DNA of 64,000 nt from Homalodisca vitripennis (Eukaryota > Arthropoda > Insecta > Hemiptera > Cicadellidae). Position numbers and translations under genes: made by a program. Numbering within the stretch: the first letter of the stretch is position 1; the number at the start of each line of letters is the position of its first letter. Below, one piece after another: positions 13,692-26,362 of this stretch. The stretch is taken from positions 128,996,001 to 129,060,000 of the forward strand of contig NC_060211.1 in NCBI RefSeq assembly GCF_021130785.1, read 5' to 3'. The notes under the pieces are model-generated. The model was not told the DNA's origin, searched no databases, and was given only the letters and a program-made list of their open reading frames with translations.

Positions 13692-13784
13692 ATGTCATGT
13701 TATCTTAACAGACAAGCACATTATCTCATTCTGGAGACATACTACAATGCTGCCTATGTTCAAAGAACTTTCTGCTTTTATAGG
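13692..13784 (+). CDS. Candidate upstream coding exon for the right RING-CH gene
   Basis: This is the right-arm counterpart of the minus-strand 11682-11774 candidate. It has 31 codons from ATG to the donor AGG|GTAAGC, in phase 0. It differs at one lysine-asparagine pair (KN to RT) created by two compensating single-base indels. The next exon would start at 14957 after attaag. No known domain is visible, so it may equally be non-coding DNA carried in the duplicated arm. Confidence 0.3.
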
Positions 13785-14971
13785 GTAAGCACTGTTTACT
13801 TTATTGCTTTAGATGGATTAACTGAGGATGAAGTTCCCTTTATGATTGGTAGAACTATTAATTTTTGCCAATCCAGCCTTGACCTCAAACCTTATCTTGA
13901 AGTTTTCCAGAAAAGGTTATTTTGAAGCTTTCTCAAAAGTTGCAACTTAATCTTAATTATGTGCCTCAAATTAATTCCCTTTTACAAATCCGAGTTTGAT
14001 CCGTCCTAACATGGTCCGAAGGCAGCAAACATTTTTTATCAACGAAACTAATGGTGTATACCCGGGAACTTGAACATGTGGGGATGAAGCCATGTAGGAA
14101 GTAGAAGTCACTGCCCTCTTCTGTGGAATAGGGGTAATACTATAAAAGTGTCCAATCATAAACCAGACAGCTTTAAAGGCGATGGATTCAGCTCAAGACC
14201 TGTCTGTATCGTTTTCTCTTTTCAACACAAGAAATCAGTAATGTTTACATTTATTTGGTTTCAAGCCATGAACCCATTTCTCACGGGAACTTGAAGAACT
14301 GAAAGACCCACACACTCAGTAGTCACACATGGATTTAGCATGAAACTTTGTCTAATCTCAACCGTTCGGAGAATCAATTTGTAAGTGTGTTAGAGCAATT
14401 TTGAATTTGATGAACACTTGAAAAGCGCCTTGCTGGGTGTAAGAATGAGTAGTAGACTTCTTCATCATACGCCTTCTCATTGGGATGTATCTGATTTTGT
14501 TTATTAACAGATCTTGTCCTATAGTGGGACTAATGGTAGGGCATTATATGAAGAAACAGCATTAGAGAGTGTGTACAATGAACAAGACGTAGCATCGGAA
14601 CACTGAGAGTTCTACGTTAGGCTACTTCAAGGATCGTTTCAGCCACTTTTAGCATTTTTTATAAAAATGCTAAGTTTCCCCAGGAAGGCTTGGTCGGTTG
14701 TTTTCATAGTTTTTATCACTTCATAAAGTGTAAACTAGAACAGTTTACACACAAGGACGAAAATTAATGGCATTATCAAAGAAGACACGTTACTGATATG
14801 TTGAGAAAAACCCCCAAAACTGCAATTATTTTTGAATAACTGTAACGTTCACATCAGTATACTGATTTGTTGCTAAGCATTTTCTTCAACATAAAGTATC
14901 TCTCAACTTAAATTATAGTTCCTATTAAGATTTCCTTATTCCTATTTCCTATTAAGAATAACGCAGTGCTA

Positions 14972-16958
14972 ATGCCAATACAACGGCAGGAAACACCTCC
15001 CGGGAGACCGAGAAAGAACACCTTGTTGAGAAGGTGCGATGTTTGTTATGGGGAAATACCCGACTTCGATGAGAGGCTGGAAGCCGTATGTCTTTGTGAG
15101 GGAATTGAAACACAGTTCCACTATCGCTGCCTGTGTAACAAAATACGGCAATTTGAGGCTGCGAATCCTGGAGTCAACGCAACGTGTGGGGATTGCAATT
15201 CACCTTACAACATTTTTCCGAAAAAGGGGTGCATGACCAACTTTGTAGAGGCCTATGGAAGCAAAATAATCACCTGGCTAGATTTCTACACTCATGTCGT
15301 GTGTGTTTACGTGTTTTCTGAGGCGGCACTCACTACGTACGGTCTCATGGCGCTTGCTTACATCTATGGGACAGAGGGGGCCAAGAAGATTGTACTGTCC
15401 CTGCATCCAATCATTGCTGTGACGCTATGCATGAGCATACCCTACTCTGCCATTTTCATAGATATCTTTCCATGGGAGGAGATGGTGTTGTATGGCTTAC
15501 GCAGGTGCTTATTTTGCAACAAATAGTTCGTAAGTAGAAAATGTTTATAGTTTTTAGTTTAAAGATTGTTGTTCACGATGGAAGGTTTTAAAGTTTAATA
15601 GGATTTTGGACATTTGTAATCGTTACATGTTATATTTATGTTACACTTTTTTATGTTTGTCATGGTCATTTGAAATTACTTCATGAACAGAGAATTGTGT
15701 CTCTCGCAAAAATTAGCTTTATCCAGAACTGAAAGACAAAATGAAAACTCGTTTAAAATGTTTCCCAAAATGATAAAGTCTAATCAAATCATGTTTAACG
15801 CAATCTAATATTTTTCAACTTTTCTTGTTGCTAGAATATTCAAACTCTTAAAGAATCAACTTTTAAAATATTCTATTTGTCACAAAACAACATATTGTCT
15901 AGTTATATTTGTGTCTTTTTATAACAAAAGTTTAGTTAGATTTACTCGATTAAGTTCATAAAAAACCGAGCTAAAACAGTTTAGCTAAAGTAATATACTA
16001 ATATCTCCGACATACTCGTATGTACAGTAGAAGGAAATGCTATCCCTTAGTCAAACATTTTATTGAGATGCATGCAAAAATACATAAGCAATTGTTGGTA
16101 TTCTTATCCAGTTTATCAGTCACACTACGTAAAAATAAATTCTTAATTTTTAATCGTAAAGACAGGTAAAACTACGTTTACTGGTTTATTAGTCACTCAT
16201 TTTAAATAAATATAAACTGAGACTATAATCTTCAATAAATTTAGTACTTATTCATTAAATTGAAAGCCCGTATCTATGAAAACATAATTATTTTATTTTG
16301 TTTATTACACAATTTTCATTTGGTTTAAGTAGTGTTCAAACAATGTTATACTAAATACAGCCAAATTATAAAGACTTGTCTCCGTTGACTTACTTAGTAA
16401 CAATAAACAGTGAAGGTCTTAAACCCATCAACTGATTAATTGTCGGAGATTATTTACTAATTCAAAATAAATACTTGTGCGACCACATAGACAACAATTT
16501 CAACAGAAATTATTATTCATGAATGCAAAATAAAAGTTAAAAGCACTATTCCAAAAGTAATCACTATTTTTATAACCAGTTACAACAAACACGAACGATT
16601 TGCCTGTGGCGCAATAGTGTGTTACAAAATAAAACTGATATAATTTTTTTCTAGATGCTCTAACTTACCAGTTATCGGAAGAATCTTTCCGGAAGAATTT
16701 CCAAATGCTATACAGGAAGAGCCTAGGAATACGTCTTACTATCAAATCGTCGGAGGAGGAATGATGCTGCCTGTTTATGCTAAACTCGTGGGAGATATTT
16801 GGTTTAGTGGCACTGACTCAATATTGCACCGCCTGGTACTTGGCGGCATTGCGTTCATTGCTGTCAGAGGGATCCTGTTAATGTACGGAAGGCAAAAGTC
16901 CTATATACGAACTAATACTATGTCAATTACCACCACTTATCGAGCTCGACAGTGGTAA
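14972..16958 (+). CDS. RING-CH (MARCH-type) membrane E3 ubiquitin ligase, right-arm copy, two exons
   Basis: Exons are 14972-15504 and 16655-16958, with the same lengths (533 and 304 nt) and phase as the left copy, and again about 278 residues. The donor here is CAG|GTGCTT, weaker than the left copy's GTACTT. The acceptor is ttttttctag|A. All eight zinc ligands are present (C22, C25, C40, C42, H50, C53, C72, C75), and the membrane segments at about 105-163 are identical to the left copy. Seventeen residues differ between the copies. Nearly all fall at 9-29 and 73-97, including both residues inside the last C-x2-C (WV on the left, GD on the right). The predicted role is ubiquitin ligase at an internal membrane, inferred from the family. 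Confidence 0.8.
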
Positions 16959-18345
16959 TCAGAAGAGAAATGGTCGCAAAAGCACTCTTCATCAACAAAT
17001 GTTAGTAAATTGATTCAAATATTCACTGCATTGTTTTTTATAACTGTTGCGTTTTACATGGGAATCCCTATGTTTATTTGTATAAACAGCAATAGTTACG
17101 TAATTAACTTTAAGGTATAACCAATTTTTTTAACGCTGAGATCTTAGCAACTATATAGTCAAATATTGTAACCTACTTCTCAAAAGATAATGTTTACTAA
17201 TTGTATTACAGTTAATTAGTTAATAATATAGTTAGTGTCTGCAAACATATATTATTTCGTAGATTTTCCGAATTATTTAGCCTAAACTCTAAACTGCTCT
17301 CTAAACACTAAAATTTCCCGTTCATTAAATGTTGACAGTGATACCACTCTCACAGTGAGGGAGGTAGAGGAAAATAAATCACGGGGCTCAATTCCATGGG
17401 GAGGAGGGGGGGGAGTAACAACTTACTCACCGCTAGTATAGTATAAAATATTATATTATAACATAGAATCACGAATTAAAAATTTAGATTTTTCAAAGTC
17501 AAAATATAAAAGCTAAGTTTGTAGAGTCTAAAACCTAGAGATATCTCACTAAGCATTAGCGCGCGCGGGTCCCGCGTCTGCCTACCATGCTAAGGTTTAC
17601 CTATCTTGGAATTTGATCAATTGAATCCAAACTAGCTAGAGGCATTCATTTTGAGTCTATAATTCAAACATTTGTGCCGATAAAGGCCAGAAAGCGTTTA
17701 TCCAACTGCAATAATGATAATGTTTTATGACTTTGCTCTATAATAGACAGTCATGATTACTATAGGGATCTTTACGCACTTCATTTTAATTCTACTTCAC
17801 GTACAAACCAGATACAAATGAGAGAAAATATCTGATAATTAACAAATTATAATTTAAAACCAAGTGTTTTTTATCTTGTTTGCTGCGTATAAAAGTACAC
17901 TGTTAGTAATGTTATGTGAAGCAATATACTCGTATTCATAGTAGTGATGTATATAGAAAATTATTTCGAGGTGGGCTGACTCACTCAATGGTCTATGAAG
18001 GACGTACACTCCTAAAATAGGGGAAATCTTTCCCCAAGGAATAATTGTTGAGCTTTAAGACCTTATAAATGTGTTCTAGCTTGAAACAAACTACTGTGTC
18101 CAACACTAATGTTTGTCTTTTAAGGTTTCAAGAGGAGTTGAGCCGCTTGGCCCCTCTTATATACATATTTTAATCATGTATATTTTAATCCTGGCAAATG
18201 AGATACTTGCACGGCTACTGCCCATTCATGCTAAACCTTATAAACAATTATGTAATAAGAAGGGAGGATTTTAACTTATTGAGTGTTCCTGAAATTCCTT
18301 TGAATGTTTTTGGAATGTTCCTGAAATTTCACAAAACTTTGTTAA

Positions 18346-19862
18346 CCCTTTATAGGTTGCCTAATATATGTTTAATTCCCTTAATGCTCACTGGTCGAAA
18401 TATCTATACTAGCATAGAAAAGTTTTCATTATGCCTGAGTCTATCATGAGTGACATCTCAAAACTTTTTAGATCCAGTCCGTTCACAAAATAATATATTT
18501 AGTTGTGGACTTCTTGTTTATATGTTTGCTATTAAGAAGGCATAGGTCTTAAGCGTCTTGAGCGTTGACTTATTTTTGTACGAGTTCAGAGCTGAAGATG
18601 ACCAGTGTTTGTAGTAAAAGTAAAGAAACAAATACTGGAGAACACAAACTTAATAAAGTGCGATGTAACATGCTAATAAAAAAATATTTTGTCCTTCCAG
18701 TTATTTGAAGGTTTGCTATTTTAATAATAGAAAAAGGAAAATAAATCTGGTTCAGTTATTTGTTTTTGACGGATTTGCCATTGTATTAAGTTGCTGGACG
18801 ACACACTGAGAACACAGAAGAGATGTTGTGTTGGTGTATGTGGTCGTTGGTGTGTCGCTGTGTGCTGTGAGGCCGGAGTTGTTAGCTCGATACTGGGTCG
18901 CCACGGGAACTCCACGTCCTGTCTCTCTTCTGCTTCTAGGTCCACTAATCACCTGCGTGTTTCTACTACGCACAAGTTTGCGCAAGTAGGTATGTTATCA
19001 TCTATTGATTGCAACGCTGTACTAGTAGATATGGGTTTCATTGCCTATTTCACCCATAAATAGCTGTGTGGAACAATACATTTGTACAATGTACAAACAG
19101 CTTTGCTTTCATCATTGATTTACCCTTGTTAGGAAAGTCTCCTAATTTATTCATAACAAAGATTCCCATTATTTAAAAAATTTAGGGTTAATAAAAACCA
19201 TACAAAAATTAACATTGATTTGATATGGTTTCCGAAAATATTTTACAGCATGGATAGGATTTAGTTTTGAAAAATTAAACTTAAAACTAAAGAATAAATA
19301 CGATTATTCTCATTAGGAAAACCAACGTAGTATAACATTTCTAGATACATCTGAAAAAAACTTCTGCCTCATGTATGAGATTCCTGTAAATAAATCGATA
19401 TGGCGAAACAAGTCGAGAGAACGAATACCAAGACTTATTCCCGGTTATTTTTAAACTGCTAGTATAAAAGGTTTCTATCTAAATAATAATAGTATTCATC
19501 TGGTTAAATGCCATAATCAATGCTAATCAAACTTTATTTGGTGCTACAAAAAAAGTATTCAGAGCTACTTTAAAAAAATGTATATATAATTACCATCCAT
19601 ACTGCGTTAACATTTAAAAAATTTGAATTTCAAGTTAACGGTTTTTAAATATAATTTTAAATTTTCGTTTGAAAGGCGTTTAAAACAATTATTTTTGTAT
19701 TTAACTACTGATTTGAGTGCGATAGGCTCATGTGAAACTAACCACATGAATTACACATATAAAAATCAAAGACCAAAATAGTACATCATTATTGATTAAA
19801 CCCGACTAATTTCAAATCCAACATTAAAAATACACCATAAAATTAAGAGTAAACAATGCATA
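18346..19862. other. Non-coding flank with a GC-richer patch
   Basis: No gene is recognised. A GT/CT-richer stretch at about 18785-18985 stands out from its AT-rich surroundings and gives short overlapping frames on both strands. It has no known domain and looks more like a repeat fragment than an exon. Confidence 0.4.
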
Positions 19863-20642
19863 TCTATTATATAAAAATGAAACTGTTCGTGTGTAACAGC
19901 ATCACTCACAAACGGCCTGGACGGATTCGCCTAATTTTTTTTTAATTTGTTCGTCTTGATCTGTAGAAGGTTATAGGATACTTTTTATCCCTTTCCCGAT
20001 TCAGGATTCCGCCCACTGGTTACAGAAATACCCGTAAGAAATGCATTGCAGCAAACATATGTTATTAAGTGAAAGAGTCTTTTCAAATTTTTAATCAGCT
20101 GTTCTTTGTAAACATATATAATGCGACAAAAAAATATATTTATATATAATTTAATTACTACACTTATAGTTTTAAAGCATAGAGTAAGCTTAAAGAGAAA
20201 CGACAAATTTTGTTTAATAACTGTTTCTGCAATCACTGTTAAACATAGACTTTACTATCCAGATAATACAATTCAAATTTGACGTAAAAATTCACCTTTA
20301 ACTGCAATATTTATTTTAATATAAACCATGCTCATGCTTGATCAGAAGAGCAATGCAGATATCATAATTACTATCTTACGTTGGCTACAAATATAAAGAA
20401 TGTTATAAAATCAACCTTAGTTGTTTTTTTTTTTGACAGAAGTATCAGGAATGTGGTACATACCTTCATAATGCGCCCAAGAAGCTACTCACGAAGGAAC
20501 GACTATCAATTATCTCAGCAATGTTTAGAAATGTGATAGAAAATGAATAAGTGAATATAGTGTACTGTTTTCAACGGGAAATTGCGTGCGAAGCCGCGGG
20601 AAACTTATTGAAATGCGCAGCGAAGCGCGCCGGGTCCGCTAG
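19863..20642 (+). mobile_element. Short non-autonomous Helitron
   Basis: The 5' end starts TCTATTATATAAAAATGAAA after an A. It continues with the acggcctggacggattcg phrase common near the 5' ends of insect Helitrons. The 3' end contains GCGAAGCCGCGGG followed by a GC-rich segment (cagcgaagcgcgccggg) and terminates in CTAG followed by T. This is the expected TC...CTAG structure inserted between A and T. There is no Rep/helicase coding, so it would depend on an autonomous partner. Confidence 0.7.
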
Positions 20643-20865
20643 TGTCTCATAAAAATAAGATTAAAAATTAATTATTGACTATTATTTACATCATGTAAAT
20701 GAAAAATTTGCTAATAGGCTACTACACACCAATATAATTTTCAAAAGTTATTGTAGGCTAATATATTTTGGCACGTTGCGGAATCAACTGTTACTAACAA
20801 TAAAGGAATTACCTTTAAGTTATTTTTTTAAGAGTAAGTTGATAATAATGCCTTCACTTAATTTT

Positions 20866-20901
20866 TAACAACATATATTATCGTCATAATATATGTTGTT
20901 A
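20866..20901. repeat. Perfect 15-bp hairpin
   Basis: The stem taacaacatatatta is followed by a 6-nt loop (tcgtca) and its exact reverse complement. It is AT-rich, so it may be chance or the core of a small palindromic element. Confidence 0.8.
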
Positions 20902-23900
20902 AGACGATATTAACAATATTATATTACAATCATAAATTTATACAAGTAGATGCTATGGTCTCACTCTAACGTTTATACACAGTAATAATATACATATTTA
21001 TACATAGGATAATCCAGCTCCTTCAATCACACTTAGGATTCATCATGGTGTCCTTAACAAAGTCAACGCCTTCTCAACAAAAGGTAATTTTAAAAAGAGT
21101 TTTAATTATTTAAATTTCTTCAACTCAACTCTTGTTAGTTTTAAATCTATGTTGTTGATTTCGAAAATTGCCTATACCTCTATCTCGAAATGAACGCTCC
21201 TGTCCTGTATCAAATTCGATTTATGTTACAGAATCACCCTGAAAATGATAGGACAGTAATCTAACATCTAAGATCTTCAAAAGTTTTCCTTGCGCAAATC
21301 ACCCAAATTTAAAACCACTTCCGGATCTATAGTAGAGAGATAGAAGGACTGCAAAGATCGTTGATTATCTTAGGGATGCTTTTAGATATCTTACCATTGT
21401 AGATAGAAGTAACAAATCCTCCACCAAGTAAGTGACTGTGCTCGAAAAAATGAGTGTCCATGGTGCCTATTGCCTCATTCGGAATACGAAGCGTCCGTAG
21501 GATGGTACAAACAACGTAGGATGAGGATGCACAAATAGAGATTCGCCGCTCAACCGATTTATCACTTCAGGGAAAAAGTTTTGTAAGATCTCGCCATTTA
21601 GATCAAGTTTTCCAACCAATTCTTTCCTGAAGATCATAGGATGGTACGTCTGGTTCAATGGCATTCCGTGGAGTACGGTATTTTACTGATAAAAATATCA
21701 CGCATTACACAATATTTTACAACGCCGAATTTTACAAGATTTGCGACAAAGTAACATCATTGGGGGACCCCAGATTGTGATAATATACATTATAGTACTA
21801 ATAGAAATAATAATAAGATAAGCTTATTCAGCAATCAGATATATATTTGCTTCCAATGCTTTCATACTTTCAAACTGCTTTGGTAAACGACGCCGAAAAC
21901 TTGCAAACTGACACAGTCGGCAACACTCAGATGGTAAGCCTGTGTTGATTGAATCGGTCACTGCGAAAGAGACTAAGTACAAAGATAATCTGTCGTTGAG
22001 GCTGACCCGTCTCTACCGAATCAAATAACGTTGTCTATGTGTTGTGCAATTTCATAGTGCAGAATTTGGTTATCTCATAGTTTCCTTAATCAGTTTGCAT
22101 CTGGACTTAGGGGAATCTTCAATAAGGGTTTCTTAATCTACCATATGAAGTGGAATATGGTGATCACTGTGGATGTCTTAAAGCTGCCTCAGCAAACACA
22201 ACAACACAGACTAATTATCAAGATTTTAAATTACTGTTTGACACTGAAAAATGTAGGGGTTTTTCTTCTTTTTCTTTGTTAACTTAGTACAAGAAGCTAA
22301 GGAACTCTGATTGTATTTAGACCTAAAAGGACTCTTACAATGCTTCCGGTTGAATAAATGTCTAAGATGATTGGAAGGAGCAGGGGTGGCCTTCTGCCTA
22401 TGTCACGTACATCTTGGGGTGGGCAGTATCTCAGTCATGACACCTTGGAAGAAGGAAATCCAGTTGTGGTTCAGGCTCAAAGAAGGACTAGGGGTGGTAC
22501 TCACTCCTGTTTAGGCTTGCAAACACACCTTAACAATAAGGAAGCCCCACCCATTACAACACATCTGGACATTTATGGTTAGTGATGTTCCCATCATGGA
22601 CATTAACCACTGAGTTGCCCTTATGTGATACATCGGATTTTGCTACCCTGTGTAGGTTCTCCTCTCCTGTGTAGAACTATCCTCGGGTAGTAAAAATGTT
22701 ACTTTTCAGAGCTAAGTGACTTGAAGTTCTTTAGACGTACTCGATTGCTGTCGATTAGGCTTATACAAACACAAATTAGCGCTGAAAGTTAAGGGTTGAA
22801 TCTCAGTTAACATGACATTAATCCAACAAAATGCAAGTACCACTTTGTGGGTCGTGTTAATAGGCCTCGGTGCGTGTTAGAGTTGAGGCTTCAATTTGTC
22901 AATTAGTCATAACAATGTGACCACTTATTTTGTTTGGTATTTACAGGATTACATATAATAAAATTTCAACTACAGTCACCACAAATGTTAACAATCAAAT
23001 CAATTTTTTATTAATGTTGAATAATACCATAATTAAGGATCCGTTAGGTCCTTCTTAAAATCGTGTCTGTCGAGTACGTCCGTTTTTGCGATCCTCCTCA
23101 TAGAAAGGTTCTAGATACATGAAGCTTATGTTACAATCGTGGCAGGCGCTTTGGCCAAGGAAGAAGCCATTTAATTTTGGTTTTAAAGGTTAAAGGGCAG
23201 CAAAGGAACAATTAAAATACCATTTAAATCGGGACTAATTGTTAACCATATTCACAACGAGAAAAGTGTAGAAAAAACAAATTTGTAAGCAAACAGCGTA
23301 TGCTGTAAAGTTAATTATAAATGGCATTTTCATCAAAGTTGCTAACACATTAGGTGAATTTAATGTTTTGAATAGTAGGGTTCATATGAAAATTGGGCAT
23401 TCTTAAACTGCATTAGCGTTACATTTTCTTGTGTACTTGGATAGAATTAATTGTATCAATGTATTGCATTTGCATTTTGACATATTTTGATACATAGTCA
23501 CTATCTATAAAATTTTGATTTGGTTTCGAAGGTAAGTACGTATTAAGTGAGTGTGTGTTTTTTCAATAAAAAGGAAACAAATTCTAGGGAGTTGAAGAGA
23601 GTACATATAGTAAAGTCTGTACTTTTGTTAAGCTATCATGACTTCAATGTTCAAAATATTTCTCAATTGTAATAGCATACAGGGACAAATTCATTTAACT
23701 ATGTTACCGCATCCGTTATTTTACGTTAGAATGATGCTCATCTCTTTTCAGCCAACCAGAGAGAGGCTTTTAAGAGCGCAGCTATCGTGCCGGCTGACGA
23801 CGACGAAATTTATGAAGCTCGATAAAATCATCTGGGTCTGTTTAGTTTGATTTAATATAAAACGTGATGTAGCTCTGGTCCTACATACATCTGTTGTAGC

Positions 23901-24134
23901 ACTACGAGCGTGTGCCATGCAATATCACTGCTGTACTGACCACCCGCCGAGCCTCGACTGACACGACAACATTCGTACCGTCTTGTACATACTTCTTCCC
24001 TTATCTTTAACTTTACTTTACCATCTCACTTTCACTTTTTATTTTCTTTTACATCTTCTTCCATCAGTAAAGAAAATTCCAACTAAGTCGTAAGAGAGCA
24101 GGTTATGCATGAAACCATTCAGCTGTTATGTATG

Positions 24135-24207
24135 TAGTATCTTTGATTGTATTAGTGAAGATGGTAGGTATGTATTTGTTACTCACCTAATACAATCAAA
24201 GGTACTA
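24135..24207. repeat. 21-bp inverted repeat
   Basis: The arms at 24135-24155 (tagtatctttgattgtatta...) and 24187-24207 pair with a single mismatch around a ~31-nt loop. This could be a miniature transposon relic or a chance hairpin. No coding context is visible. Confidence 0.75.
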
Positions 24208-24604
24208 TACTACCTCCATGTGATTTCCTCTAAGTTATTATATTTTTAATTTTTAAATTATTAGAACCAACCATTTTTCTAAACGTCTTTAAGATCAGTA
24301 AAATTACAATTATGACGAATTAGTCATAGCTATTCTATATAAGTAATTTAAAATGTTTTCTTAAAAAGAAATAAGGCGAATAAACATAAGATTCGTAGAA
24401 AATAAAGACGCTTACGGATAAGATCTTTATTTAGGTAATAAAGCTTATTTATAAGTTGGTACAAAGTGGAAAAATCCTCTTATTTTGGTTGTAACTTTCA
24501 CACTTACATAATGTATTTCTCGTTTCCAATGCACATGTAGATAGTAATTAGTAAGTAACATTAAATTCTGTAAAGGAAAAAGATTTTTCCGGGCATTTGC
24601 CATT

Positions 24605-24770
24605 GTTCAGTGATACAAACAAAAAATCAGTAACACTACGTTTCGAGATCTGCAATCTGATCTCTTCTTCAGGGGTAAATTACAAACTAGGTTAAAATAA
24701 ACAAGTCATACCAGACCGTTGTGACAGAACTCGCACGTCTTTAAATTTGTTATTATACAACCGGTTTTAA
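24605..24770. repeat. Dispersed repeat fragment, copy 1
   Basis: It shares gtgatacaaa...cactacgtttcgagatctgcaatctgatctctt with a second copy beginning near 31690, and both continue with diverged related text (aggttaa, catac...gcgttgtg). It is a transposon-derived dispersed repeat of unknown family. Confidence 0.6.
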
Positions 24771-25329
24771 ATATTTTAAAATAAAGTACTAAATTTTTAT
24801 TTTCTAGATAATATAATTCATTACTGCAACTTTTGTGTACATTTCGCGTTAAAGTCACAAATAGTAGTAGGTGTAGTAGCGTTTGATAGTGTTGATGCGC
24901 CTGGTGGTTATATACGGGATATCAGACCACAGCGTAACAAGCAAAGAATCGAGTTTATCAAAACCCACCCTTGTGCGCGTGTGCATGTATTATCAATCAC
25001 GCGAGATGTCAGACCATCTGCCTGGCCACAGCGTACCTTTCATTCTCATCATCATCATGTATACACACTCCCTTATCTCGACTCCAACCTGACTTTAACC
25101 GCCAACCGGATACGCGAAAACGCATGATCTACGCAAATATCAGACAATTATTCCGCCTTATTCTAGCAACTGTAACCAATACAAGTTGCTTTATATACTG
25201 GGAATATTTTGCCATACTTCATTTTAATAACACATTTTTGGGCTTTTAGTAAGGAAATAACCATTTTTCAGTTATTGAATCATAAATTAGCTGTTATCCG
25301 CGGCTTTACATGACATTTTTTAAAATCGA

Positions 25330-25622
25330 AGTCCTTATAATACGTTCAACCTGACTCATATCATACTTTGCTCATGTAGAAGCATTTCTGATTAGAATTA
25401 ATTTTATTTCCAACGTCACAGGGCAGCCTGCCTGCAACAGTCCCAACCCAAAAATACAAAATACATTTCCGGTCAAAAAGCGTTTACTCTGCAACCCTTG
25501 TCATTTACTTCCGGTGTTAAATATTTCCAGAGTAATAGTAGAGATTGCCTTATTATTGCCCCGATAGAAAAAAAAAAAAAAAAAAAACTATATACGTGTG
25601 TAGCTCTCGGAAATCTACTTCC
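25330..25622. repeat. Direct repeat copy A with poly-A
   Basis: About 290 bp, starting gtccttataatacgttcaac and ending in ctcggaaatctacttcc. It is repeated with small indels at 26363-26649. It includes an internal poly-A run (25568-25587) following ccccgatag. It leads into a tandem array of related ~115-bp units. Confidence 0.85.
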
Positions 25623-25960
25623 GACTACTTACCGCTAATTGTAATCTACTTTCGATTTCAGGTAGGTATTTCCAGTGCCATAGTATGAGTTTGCTTATTA
25701 CTCCGATAAAAAACTATATACAAACTATATATAAAGATGTAGCTTTCGGAAATCTACTTCCAGCTCTTGTCATGTACTTTCGATCTAAGGTATTTTCCAG
25801 TGCCATAGTTAGAGATCGCCTTATTGCCCCCGATCAAATAACTAATACTATGTAGCTTTTGGAAATCTACTTCCGGCTCATGTGATCTACTTTTGATCTA
25901 TGGTTTTTCCAGTGCGAGTTTAGTCTTTGATGTCCCGTTGAAGAAATATACATACTGTAA
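25496..25960. repeat. Degenerate tandem array, ~115-bp unit, about four copies
   Basis: Each unit contains cttgtcatttacttccgg or a variant, then a tatttccag-gtgccatag phrase, then attgcc-ccgat-a, then tatgtagct-t-ggaaatctactt. Units start near 25496, 25640, 25760 and 25880. A diverged relative appears near 40095-40250 (ccgatgaagaaaataat...tacttccggt), so the family is dispersed. Confidence 0.65.
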
Positions 25961-26362
25961 ATACGGAGGACTGAAATAGCCTATATAGTAGCAAGTTCAC
26001 GCAACTATCCAAAAAAATCGTTTATAAGGTTTTGCATTGCAAAGTTCTATTTATTGTACTGTAGTCTTGGATAGAATGGGTTGTTCACACGACATGTTAG
26101 TATTCCATATTTCTCTGTTTTTTCTTAAGCCACTTTTAAAATGCCATATCACAGTTTCAAGGACGTCCACCAGTTTGGAGTAAAAATATGTGTAAACATT
26201 CACAACTTTTTTCATTGAGGTGGGTTTTATAATAGTGTTTAAATAACATTTTGCGTAAGATGTTTTAAATTCTTCAAACTGTGCAATATGAAAGCAAAAG
26301 TTTAAATTTAAACAGATGTTCCAGTTTATTTGGCAAAACTTTAGCTGAAAGTGTCAACAGCT

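Larger units (their letters stand above)
13310..18345. repeat. Right arm of a ~5 kb imperfect palindrome
   Basis: This is the inverted copy of 7154-12158. It carries the + strand RING-CH gene. Differences from the left arm include small indels, for example an extra cctatttcctatt-like stretch just before the RING-CH exon near 14935-14955, and scattered substitutions. Confidence 0.9.
20643..25329. other. Anonymous AT-rich stretch with short repeats, no supported gene
   Basis: Contents I can point to are a perfect hairpin at 20866-20901, a near-perfect 21-bp hairpin at 24135-24207, and a repeat fragment at 24605-24770. An unrecognised 65-codon minus-strand frame at 21467-21664 has no clear splice sites and no domain I can name. 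Nothing else is convincing. Confidence 0.45.

Noticed and set aside
11314..14159. Frames with FYSITPIPQKR-TVTST conserved in both palindrome arms
   Set aside because: Conservation is explained by the duplicated arms. No known domain, and the two copies differ in frame continuation at the ends.
18721..19063. Overlapping 74-90-codon frames on both strands
   Set aside because: Low-complexity GT/CT-rich patch; no domain, splice context or conservation evidence.
21467..21664. 65-codon minus-strand frame that at first looked like a chemoreceptor or ionotropic receptor fragment
   Set aside because: No diagnostic motif could be matched, and adjoining frames are full of stops.
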